Below are positions 7,289 to 13,237 of a stretch of 13,296 nucleotides of DNA, in pieces. The notes under the pieces are model-generated. The model was given only the letters and a program-made list of their open reading frames with translations. It searched no databases and was not told the DNA's origin. The DNA lies in NCBI GenBank assembly GCA_021782295.1, contig JAJXVC010000023.1:1-13296 (forward strand). The letters are read 5' to 3'. This DNA comes from a bacterium (lineage in GTDB: Bacteria > Eremiobacterota > Eremiobacteria > Baltobacterales > Baltobacteraceae). The first letter of the stretch is position 1. Every line of letters begins with the position of its first letter. Both the position numbers and the translations under genes were made by a program.

Positions 7289-8697
7289 GACGGCGTTCCG
7301 AAAGCGGCGAGTTCACGTTCGAGATCGTCGAGCGCGCGCGCGACCGCGTCCGGCGCGGTCGACCCTGCGGTCGCCTTTGCGCGCACGCCGGCGCGTGCAT
7401 CGAGCGGCGCCGCGAGCGTATCGCCACCAATCTGCGCGCCGAGCGCCTGCAAATCGCTCGCGTCGAACGAACGCCCCTGCTCCTCAGCGAGAGCAACGCG
7501 ATCCCCGACAAGCCGATGGGCGCGCCGCGCGTCAACGCCGCGAAGAATCAGTGCATCGGCGTGATCGGTTGCAAGCGTATAACCGAGCGTCGCGCAACTT
7601 TCCATCGCCGCAGCGTCGAATGCAAGATCGGCAAATGCGCGTTCGAATGCTGCGAGAATACTCCGGCCGCCTTCGATTGCGGCGATCGCCCGCTGCTTAC
7701 ACTCCTGAAGATCGCGATGATAGGAGAGCGCAACCGAGGCGCTCGCACTCCACGCCGTCCGTGCATCGGCCAGTACGCTCTGCGTACCGGCGCGCACGAG
7801 TTCGAAGATATCCGGGTTGCGTTTTTGCGGCATTAAACTCGAACCGCTCGCCGATGCATCGCCGACCTTCGCGTAACCAAGGAGCGGCGAGGACCACGGC
7901 AAGAGTTCCGCGGCGATGCGGGCCGCCGGAACGCAACTCGTCGCCCAGGCATCAGCACAGGCGAAGAGCGCGTCGCGCGTTCCGACCGCATCGAGTGCAT
8001 TGCGCGTGGGGCGCGCGAAGCCGAGATAGCGCGCTGCCGCGAGCCGGTCGAGCGGCAGAGAGCTCCCCGCTAACGCTCCCGAACCGAGCGGCATCTCCTC
8101 CATCGCTTCACGCGCAACCATCGCAAAGCGCCGCGCAGCGCGCAAAAACGGCTCGGCGGCCGCTTGCAGCCAAAACGCCAGCAAGATCGGTTGCGCGGGC
8201 TGGCCGTGCGTCGTTCCCGCAAGTACGATCTCGCGCGCGAGCGCCGTCCGCGCACGCGCGAGCAACGCCGCGGCAATCGACCTCGCCTGCATCGCACCAT
8301 CGCGAGCGCGTGCCGCCGCGTAGAGCGCCAGCGTCGTCGCAACTTGGTCGTTGCGGCTGCGACCGGCGTGCAGCCAGCCTCCCGCGAACTCGTCGATCTC
8401 GCGCACGCGCGCATCGATCGCCCCGTGAATATCCTCAAAGCCTCCGCTTTGCGCCCACTCCGCGAACGTACCGTCGCCGATTTCGGCAGCGACCCGTTCG
8501 AGCGCGCGTTCGAGCGCCGCAGCGATCTCGTCGGTGATGATCTCGCCGCCCATCAACGCGCGAACGTGCGCGCGCGAGGTTTCCACATCGAATTCCGCAA
8601 GCAACAGATCATCTTCCAACGAGGATCCGAATGCGAGCAGTGCAGGGTCGGGCGCGCTACGAAAACGCCCGCCCCATTGCAACGATCCCTCACTCAC
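7285..8697 (-). CDS. argH: Argininosuccinate lyase
   Basis: Last enzyme of the pathway: splits argininosuccinate into arginine and fumarate. It has 470 residues, the usual length, and belongs to the fumarase/aspartase superfamily (homotetramer). Seen: LQWGGRF at 6-12; EDIHGAID at 88-95; HAGRSRNDQVAT at 110-121; the catalytic histidine region TTHGQPAQP at 162-170 (H164); the signature loop GSSLMPQKRNPD at 285-296 that carries the catalytic serine; and SYHRDLQECK at 325-334. The start is a GTG at 8697 that overlaps the argG stop as GTGA (8694-8697). No clear Shine-Dalgarno site is present, so coupling to argG translation is likely. Confidence 0.97.
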   Translation of the reverse strand: MSEGSLQWGGRFRSAPDPALLAFGSSLEDDLLLAEFDVETSRAHVRALMGGEIITDEIAAALERALERVAAEIGDGTFAEWAQSGGFEDIHGAIDARVREIDEFAGGWLHAGRSRNDQVATTLALYAAARARDGAMQARSIAAALLARARTALAREIVLAGTTHGQPAQPILLAFWLQAAAEPFLRAARRFAMVAREAMEEMPLGSGALAGSSLPLDRLAAARYLGFARPTRNALDAVGTRDALFACADAWATSCVPAARIAAELLPWSSPLLGYAKVGDASASGSSLMPQKRNPDIFELVRAGTQSVLADARTAWSASASVALSYHRDLQECKQRAIAAIEGGRSILAAFERAFADLAFDAAAMESCATLGYTLATDHADALILRGVDARRAHRLVGDRVALAEEQGRSFDASDLQALGAQIGGDTLAAPLDARAGVRAKATAGSTAPDAVARALDDLERELAAFGTPS

Positions 8698-9908
8698 GAT
8701 GCGGTGACCGCAGCAACCTGCGCCAATCGATCGAACGGTAGCCCGGCCAAATGAATGAACCCGTCGGCAGCACGATGGTCGAAACGATCGCCGGCTCCAT
8801 AGGTGGCGAGCCCTTCATCGTAGAGCGCAAACGGCGAGCGAACGCCGACGACCGTCGCGCAGCCTTGGAAGAGCCGCAGGCGCACATCACCCGAGAGCCG
8901 CTGACTCGTAACGCCGTTGAATGCATCGAAGGCGGTGCGCAGCGGCGAGTACCAGAGTCCGTCGTAGACGAGCTCGGCATATTTGCGATCGACTCCGGCC
9001 TTGAAGCGTAGTTCGTCGCGCGTGAGGACGAGCCGTTCGAGTGCTTCGCGCGCGGCGAGCAGCAGCGTTGCCGCAGGCGCTTCATAGAGTTCGCGCGACT
9101 TCAAACCGATCACGCGATCTTCGATCAGATCGATCCGACCGATGCCGTGCTCGCCGCCGAGGATATTGAGTTTCGCGAGGAGTGCCGGGCCCGCAAGACC
9201 TTCAAACTGCGGAACGCCGGCATCAAAATGCACCACGATCTCGCTCGGCGTATTCGGGCGCTGCGGCGGCGATGCCGTCCACCCGAAGGCATCCTCCGGC
9301 GGCGCGACCCACGGATCTTCGAGAACGCCGGCTTCGATCGAACGTCCCCAAAGATTCGCGTCGATCGAATAGGGCTTCGCGGCGCTCTGCGCGATTGGAA
9401 TATCGTGCTGTGCCGCAAAGGCGATTGCATCCGGACGCGAGAGCGGGCTTTCGCGCAGCGGAGCACGCACCTGCAGACTCGGGTCGAGCGCGCGAACGCC
9501 GAACTCAATGCGAACTTGATCGTTTCCCTTTCCGGTGCAGCCATGCGCGACCGCATCGGCGCCGTAGCTCCGCGCGGTTTCGACCAGCAGCGCGGCAATC
9601 AACGGGCGCGAGAGCGCTGCGCTTAACGGATAACAGCCTTCATAGCGAACGTTGGCCGCAAACGCCGGCAACACGTACTCATCGTAGAAGCGCTGCCGAA
9701 CGTCGAGTGCAACGGCATCACGCGCTCCCAAAACCAGTGCTTTCTTGGAGATCGCCGCGATCGCCGAAGCGGCGGCAGCACCGGTCGCGCCGTCGCTCTC
9801 ACCGAGATCGGCGGTCAGGGCGATCACCTCGTTTCCTTCGAGCAAGAGGCGTTTGAGCAGGACGGAGGTATCGAGCCCTCCCGAGTATGCGAGAACGATC
9901 GTACTCAT
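8694..9908 (-). CDS. argG: Argininosuccinate synthase
   Basis: ATP-dependent ligase joining citrulline and aspartate to argininosuccinate. It has 404 residues, as usual. The N-terminus IVLAYSGGLDTSVLLK contains the PP-loop (SGGLDTS, 9-15). HGCTGKGNDQVR at 122-133, GCYPLSAALSRP at 91-102, SIDANLWGRSIE at 181-192 and the C-terminal Y-D-G-L-W-Y-S-P-L stretch near 315-323 are characteristic of ArgG. The frame is open 120 bases further upstream, but that stretch is the shadow of argR. The ATG at 9908 is chosen because it gives the standard ArgG N-terminus, is preceded by GGAGGAGAAGC on the minus strand, and overlaps the argR stop as ATGA (9905-9908). Confidence 0.97.
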   Translation of the reverse strand: MSTIVLAYSGGLDTSVLLKRLLLEGNEVIALTADLGESDGATGAAAASAIAAISKKALVLGARDAVALDVRQRFYDEYVLPAFAANVRYEGCYPLSAALSRPLIAALLVETARSYGADAVAHGCTGKGNDQVRIEFGVRALDPSLQVRAPLRESPLSRPDAIAFAAQHDIPIAQSAAKPYSIDANLWGRSIEAGVLEDPWVAPPEDAFGWTASPPQRPNTPSEIVVHFDAGVPQFEGLAGPALLAKLNILGGEHGIGRIDLIEDRVIGLKSRELYEAPAATLLLAAREALERLVLTRDELRFKAGVDRKYAELVYDGLWYSPLRTAFDAFNGVTSQRLSGDVRLRLFQGCATVVGVRSPFALYDEGLATYGAGDRFDHRAADGFIHLAGLPFDRLAQVAAVTAS

Positions 9909-10378
9909 GCTTCTCCTCCAATGCCAAGATCGCGAAAACGTTGAACGACCATCGATGTTTTTTTTGCATCGCGCACGATGACGAGAATCGTATCGTCGCC
10001 TCCGATCGTGCCCATAATCTCCGGCCATCCGGCATCATCGACCGCCGAAGCGACCATCATCGCGCTTCCCGGCGGCGTTTTGAGCACGATGAGGTTTGCA
10101 CTTCCCTCGACCGAAAGCACGAGTTCGGCGACCACGCGATGGAGGCGGCTGGCATATTGCACCGTCGCATTCGGAAGCACGTACTTAAAGAGCGCTTCCT
10201 CTCCACGCTCGCCCTTGACCGGCACCTTCGCCAGCCCAAGCTCTTTAATATCGCGCGAGACCGTCGCTTGAACGGCATCGAACCCTTGCTCGGCGAGAAG
10301 GGCAACGAGCTCTTCTTGCGAGTGGATCGGTCGCGTTGCCACCAAGGTGAGAATCGCGCGCTGGCGACGTTCTTTCAT
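9905..10378 (-). CDS. argR: Arginine repressor / regulator
   Basis: Arginine-responsive transcription regulator of the ArgR/AhrC family, 157 residues. The N-terminal winged helix-turn-helix domain spans about 1-65, with SQEELVALLAEQGF at 20-33 and the recognition-helix segment AVQATVSRDIKELGLAKV at 35-52. The C-terminal hexamerisation and arginine-binding domain includes GTIGGDDTILVIVRD at 123-137, whose paired aspartates contact arginine in known family members. The frame is open upstream to 10639 but that part is an argF shadow. The ATG at 10378 matches the family N-terminus, has AAGGA eight bases upstream, and overlaps the argF stop (ATGA, 10375-10378). Lying second in the operon that starts beside two ARG boxes, it probably represses its own synthesis. 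Confidence 0.96.
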   Translation of the reverse strand: MKERRQRAILTLVATRPIHSQEELVALLAEQGFDAVQATVSRDIKELGLAKVPVKGERGEEALFKYVLPNATVQYASRLHRVVAELVLSVEGSANLIVLKTPPGSAMMVASAVDDAGWPEIMGTIGGDDTILVIVRDAKKTSMVVQRFRDLGIGGEA

Positions 10379-11352
10379 ATCGAGGTTCCTTTTCCGTCGG
10401 TGATGAGTGCAACGAGGAGCGCCCGTTGCGCGTGGAGACGATTCTCCGCCTGGTCGAAAACGAGGCTCCGCGTTCCGTCGATCACGGCAGCTTCTACTTC
10501 TTGTCCGCGATGCGCCGGCAAGCAATGCATGAATACCGCGTGGGGAGCCGTGTACGAAAACGCGCGTTCGGTGACCGCGTATGGCAGGAGCATCGCGGCG
10601 TTGCGTTCGTGGAGGTGCTCTTCGCCCATCGATGTCCACACGTCGGTGTACACGACGTCCGCACCGCGAAGCGCGCGCACGGGATCGGTAAAGGCGCGCA
10701 CGCGACCGCCGGCGCTCGCTCCGAGTTTTGCGAGTTGTTGTAACGTTGCTTCGCGAGGACGATGACTGAGGGGTGAGGCAAAGCGCATCGAACCACCGAG
10801 CATGACCACCGCTTGCGCAAGCGAGGTCGCGACGTTATTGCGAGCGTCGCCGAGATAGACGACGCGGAGTCCCTCTACCGAGCCGAAGTGTTCCTCCATG
10901 GTCAGCACGTCGGCGAACGATTGACACGGGTGAAAGAGCGCGGAGAGACCATTGATAACCGGAACGGCGGCGGCTGCGGCAAAGCGCTCGAGCGGTTCGT
11001 GATCGTGCGTGCGAATGACGACCGCGTCGACGTAGCGTGAAAGTACGCGCGCAGCATCTTCGGGCGTCTCCCGCGTGCCGACGAGCATCTCGCTTCCGGT
11101 CGCAAAGAGCGCCTGGCCACCGAGCGAAGCGATCGCCACTTCAAACGACACGCGCGTACGCAGGCTCGGCTTCTCGAAGAGCAGCGCGAGGGTCCGGCCG
11201 CGCAGCAGCGGGCGCGCCGCGAGCGAAGGAGCGCTCTTCAACTCGCGCGCCAAGCGCAGCAGGGCGCGCAGCTCCGACGGCTGGAAATCCGCGAGGTCGA
11301 GGAAGTGGCGCCCCTGCAAATGCTCGTGGGGGGCTAGCGGTACGGCGATCAT
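10375..11352 (-). CDS. argF: Ornithine carbamoyltransferase
   Basis: Makes citrulline from ornithine and carbamoyl phosphate. From the ATG at 11352 it has 325 residues, normal for catabolic or anabolic OTCase. Seen: the carbamoyl-phosphate loop FEKPSLRTRVSFE at 59-71 (S-L-R-T-R in place of the commoner S-T-R-T-R); HPCQSFADVLT at 141-151; the ornithine-binding aspartate D237 with the SMG loop in DVWTSMGEE at 237-245; and the catalytic HCLPAHRGQEV at 276-286 (C277). The frame continues to a GTG at 11373 (332 residues), but the extra residues CIIIHT look like translated operator DNA. No Shine-Dalgarno site precedes either start. A TTG at 11319 is a third option. First gene of the seven-gene arg operon. 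Operon context with argG/argH supports the anabolic role. Confidence 0.95.
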   Translation of the reverse strand: MIAVPLAPHEHLQGRHFLDLADFQPSELRALLRLARELKSAPSLAARPLLRGRTLALLFEKPSLRTRVSFEVAIASLGGQALFATGSEMLVGTRETPEDAARVLSRYVDAVVIRTHDHEPLERFAAAAAVPVINGLSALFHPCQSFADVLTMEEHFGSVEGLRVVYLGDARNNVATSLAQAVVMLGGSMRFASPLSHRPREATLQQLAKLGASAGGRVRAFTDPVRALRGADVVYTDVWTSMGEEHLHERNAAMLLPYAVTERAFSYTAPHAVFMHCLPAHRGQEVEAAVIDGTRSLVFDQAENRLHAQRALLVALITDGKGTSI

Positions 11353-11354
11353 TG

Positions 11355-11372
11355 TGTGTATTATTATGCACA
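11355..11372. promoter_or_regulatory. ARG box 1 (ArgR operator)
   Basis: TGTGTATTATTATGCACA compared with the classical ArgR consensus wnTGAATwwwwATTCAnw agrees at every specified position except the symmetric pair 5 and 14. Half-sites are TGTAT (11357-11361) and ATGCA (11366-11370) with a four-base spacer. It covers the whole space between the argF and argB starts, so bound ArgR should block both promoters. Confidence 0.82.
11359..11367 (+). promoter_or_regulatory. Candidate -10 element for argB
   Basis: TATTATTAT contains two overlapping TATTAT hexamers (11359-11364 and 11362-11367), each one base from TATAAT. A start seven bases downstream would fall at about 11371-11375, on or just before the argB ATG. 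No convincing -35 is seen upstream within argF, so this promoter is tentative. Confidence 0.4.
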
Positions 11373-11390
11373 CAATGGATACTTATGCAA
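11363..11390 (-). promoter_or_regulatory. Candidate promoter of the argF operon
   Basis: On the minus strand TTGCAT (11390-11385) and CATAAT (11368-11363) are separated by 16 bases, resembling -35 and -10 elements. Transcription would start near 11356, leaving about four bases before the argF ATG. Both elements lie inside the ARG boxes. The assignment rests on consensus matching only. Confidence 0.5.
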
Positions 11391-11391
11391 T
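11374..11391. promoter_or_regulatory. ARG box 2 (ArgR operator), overlapping the argB start
   Basis: AATGGATACTTATGCAAT differs from wnTGAATwwwwATTCAnw at positions 5, 9 and 14 only. Half-sites TGGAT (11376-11380) and ATGCA (11385-11389) repeat the TGnAT-N4-ATGCA layout of box 1. The boxes are one base apart with centres 19 bases apart, close to two helical turns, as expected for tandem boxes contacted by one ArgR hexamer. It covers the first codons of argB and the -35-like element for argF. Confidence 0.7.
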
Positions 11392-12181
11392 ACCTTCGGC
11401 GCTCTCGGTCGTGAAATACGGGGGGAGCACGCGCCCGGGAGCGGCTCCCGAGGATCCCTTGCTCGACGAGATCGCCGCTTTGCATGCCGCCGGCGAGCGC
11501 ATCGTGCTCGTCCACGGTGGCGGCCCGGAGATCGACGCGGCGCTCGGCGAGCGTGGAATCGAAGGCGAGCGCTTCGACGGCCTCCGTGCGACCGACGAAC
11601 GGAGCCTCGCCGTCATCGAGATGCTCCTCTGCGCGACGATCAATAAGCGCATCGTTCGCGCGCTGCAGGATCGCGGGGTATCGGCGGTCGGCATCTCCGG
11701 GCAGGACGGCGGCACCTTACGCGCCCGCCGCAGCACGCGCTTCGCGGGTCGACTCGGTGCGGTCGGCGAGCAAGTTCTCTGCGATCCGCAACTCCTCGCG
11801 GCGATCCTCGCAATGCCGGCGATTCCGGTTCTCGCTCCGCTTGCGCTCGAGTACGCCGCGACGGGTCCACTCAACGTCAACGCCGACGAAGCGGCGGCTG
11901 CGATCGCAGCGGCATTCCCGGCGAGCGCGCTCTTCTTCGTCACCGATATCGCACGCGTTCGGTCGGTGGCCAGCGATCCGGAGAGCGGTATCGATCGCTT
12001 GAGCGTTCCGACTGCACGGGCGTTTCTTGAAAGCGAGCAATGCCGCGACGGCATGCGCCCCAAACTCCGCGCCGCGATCGCCGCGTGCGAGGGTGGGGCG
12101 GGGGCCGCTTATATCTGCCTCGCAGGCCCGGGAGCGCTTCGCAACGCGCGCGACCGCGACGATGCGACGATCGTCGCTTAA
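11375..12181 (+). CDS. argB: Acetylglutamate kinase
   Basis: Phosphorylates N-acetylglutamate with ATP, the second step of arginine synthesis; amino acid kinase fold. From the ATG at 11375 it has 268 residues, close to the short E. coli type. Seen: the phosphate-binding lysine region VVKYGGS (K14); VLVHGGGPEID at 44-54; DGLRATD at 68-74; INKRIVRAL at 89-97; PLNVNADEAA at 165-174 (D171, catalytic aspartate); VTDIARV at 189-195; and DGMRPKLRAAI at 225-235 (K230). Only about 12 residues precede the VKYGG strand, so the N-terminal helix that in arginine-inhibited enzymes forms the hexamer and inhibition site appears absent. In-frame upstream starts exist at ATG 11366 and GTG 11354, adding at most seven residues. 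No Shine-Dalgarno site precedes any of them. Divergent from argF across 22 bases. Confidence 0.93.
   Translation: MDTYAIPSALSVVKYGGSTRPGAAPEDPLLDEIAALHAAGERIVLVHGGGPEIDAALGERGIEGERFDGLRATDERSLAVIEMLLCATINKRIVRALQDRGVSAVGISGQDGGTLRARRSTRFAGRLGAVGEQVLCDPQLLAAILAMPAIPVLAPLALEYAATGPLNVNADEAAAAIAAAFPASALFFVTDIARVRSVASDPESGIDRLSVPTARAFLESEQCRDGMRPKLRAAIAACEGGAGAAYICLAGPGALRNARDRDDATIVA
11436..11450. repeat. 15-base odd palindrome inside argB
   Basis: CGGGAGC, one central G, then GCTCCCG form a perfect seven-base inverted repeat near codons 21-25 of argB. As RNA it could fold with a five-base loop about 60 bases into the message. It overlaps the first copy of GCCCGGGAGCG. No function is known and it may be a codon-use accident. 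Confidence 0.5.
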
Positions 12182-12204
12182 GCGGAGCCTGGGCCCGGGA
12201 GCGC
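12125..12204 (+). repeat. Direct repeat GGCCCGGGAGCGC flanking the argB stop
   Basis: The 13-mer GGCCCGGGAGCGC occurs at 12125-12137 in the last codons of argB and at 12192-12204 in the argB-tsaD gap. The inner 11-mer GCCCGGGAGCG occurs a third time at 11433-11443. GC-rich sequence makes such repeats commoner than in neutral DNA, so significance is uncertain. Confidence 0.6.
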
Positions 12205-12217
12205 CAACCTCACGCTG

Positions 12218-13237
12218 ATGCTGCTGCTGGGAATCGAGAGCTCCTGTGACGACACCGCCGTCGCGATCGTGCGCGACGGGCGCGACGTGCTCGCGAATGT
12301 CTCGACGAATCAGGATGAGTTCCATCGCGCATACGGCGGAATCGTTCCGGAAATCGCAAGTCGCGCGCACCTTGCATTGCTCTCGGCGGCGGTCGAGCAT
12401 ACACTCGAACGCGCGCAGATGACGCTCGCCGACTGCGACGGAATCGCGGTGACCTACGGCCCGGGGCTGATCGGCAGTCTCCTCGTCGGCGTCGCCACCG
12501 CAAAAGCGCTCGCCTTTGCGGCTCGGCGTCCGCTCTACGCCGTCAATCATCTCCACGGTCATCTCTTCGCACCCTTTCTCGCGCGCGATGCCGCGCCGCC
12601 CTATCCATTTCTCGCGCTCTTGGTCTCCGGCGGACACACGCAACTCGTCGCCGTCGAAAGCCCGCTGCAACTGCGCGTGTTGGGAAAGACGCGCGACGAC
12701 GCCGCCGGTGAGGCATTCGATAAAACCGCCCGCCTCCTCGGGCTCGGATTCCCCGGAGGACCGGCGCTCGATACGCTCGCCCGCGACGGCGATGCGCGCG
12801 CCATTGCGTTTCCTCGCTATCGCCCCGAGGGCGATGCGCTCGATTTTTCGTTCTCGGGTTTAAAAACTTCGGTACGCTATTTTCTCGAACGTCCGGAGAA
12901 CGCGCGCGTCCGCCGCGAAGATGTTGCGGCAAGCTTTCAATCGGCGGTCGTCGACGTACTCGTCTCTCGGGTCGATGCGGCGTACTCTCGCGGAAACTTC
13001 CGCGCCGTCGCACTCTCCGGCGGAGTCGCTGCGAATTCGCAGTTGCAACTGCGCCTGCGCGCTTGGGCGGAGCGCAACAGCGTCGAACTCTTCATCCCGC
13101 CGCGTACCTATTGCACCGACAACGCCGCGATGATCGCCGCCGCCGCTGAAGCACAGGGCGAAGCGGTGCGCGTCGATCCGCTCGCACTCGCTGCCGATCC
13201 CAACCTTCCGTTCGAGCGCATTGGGAGCGCCGCATGA
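12218..13237 (+). CDS. tsaD: tRNA N6-adenosine threonylcarbamoyltransferase
   Basis: Transfers the threonylcarbamoyl group onto A37 of ANN-decoding tRNAs (t6A), working with TsaB and TsaE in bacteria. It has 339 residues, the usual length. Seen: GIESSCDDTAVAIV at 5-18; the metal-binding H111 and H115 in NHLHGHL, numbered as in the E. coli enzyme; LLVSGGHTQLV at 134-144; FPGGPALD at 178-185; LSGGVAANSQL at 266-276; and the third metal ligand D301 in CTDNAAMIA. The ATG at 12218 is 36 bases after the argB stop. The gap has no stop in the tsaD frame and argB ends in this same frame, but no ATG, GTG or TTG precedes 12218 and only a distant GGGAG resembles a ribosome site. Co-transcription with argB is likely. 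The stop overlaps the next gene as ATGA. Confidence 0.96.
   Translation: MLLLGIESSCDDTAVAIVRDGRDVLANVSTNQDEFHRAYGGIVPEIASRAHLALLSAAVEHTLERAQMTLADCDGIAVTYGPGLIGSLLVGVATAKALAFAARRPLYAVNHLHGHLFAPFLARDAAPPYPFLALLVSGGHTQLVAVESPLQLRVLGKTRDDAAGEAFDKTARLLGLGFPGGPALDTLARDGDARAIAFPRYRPEGDALDFSFSGLKTSVRYFLERPENARVRREDVAASFQSAVVDVLVSRVDAAYSRGNFRAVALSGGVAANSQLQLRLRAWAERNSVELFIPPRTYCTDNAAMIAAAAEAQGEAVRVDPLALAADPNLPFERIGSAA

Larger units (their letters stand above)
11350..11377. promoter_or_regulatory. 28-base near-palindrome joining the argF and argB start codons
   Basis: Nine-base perfect arms CATTGTGTG (11350-11358) and CACACAATG (11369-11377) flank a ten-base AT-rich core TATTATTATG that is itself partly symmetric. 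The outer three bases of the left arm are the argF ATG on the minus strand; the outer three of the right arm are the argB ATG on the plus strand. Both genes therefore begin in the same context, CACACAATG. The run is strikingly AT-rich against the GC-rich surroundings. It contains ARG box 1 at its centre. Confidence 0.9.

Noticed and set aside
7104..8537. Long open frame of 477 codons on the + strand opposite argH
   Set aside because: Its product is extremely Arg/Ser/Pro-rich with no domain, a typical antisense shadow in GC-rich DNA. ArgH on the minus strand has full family motifs.
10379..10639. Upstream extension of the argR frame
   Set aside because: It overlaps argF and shows no ArgR similarity. 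The family N-terminus starts at the ATG at 10378.
11353..11373. GTG at 11373 as argF start
   Set aside because: It would translate the operator itself (CIIIHT) and lies upstream of the predicted transcription start; the ATG at 11352 is the better choice, though not proven.
10379..11400. Arginine attenuator or riboswitch before argF or argB
   Set aside because: There are only 22 bases between the two starts, so there is no room for a leader RNA; control by the ARG boxes is sufficient.
11717..12670. 317-codon minus-strand frame across the end of argB and the start of tsaD
   Set aside because: Charged low-quality composition and no recognisable fold. It lies opposite two well-supported genes.
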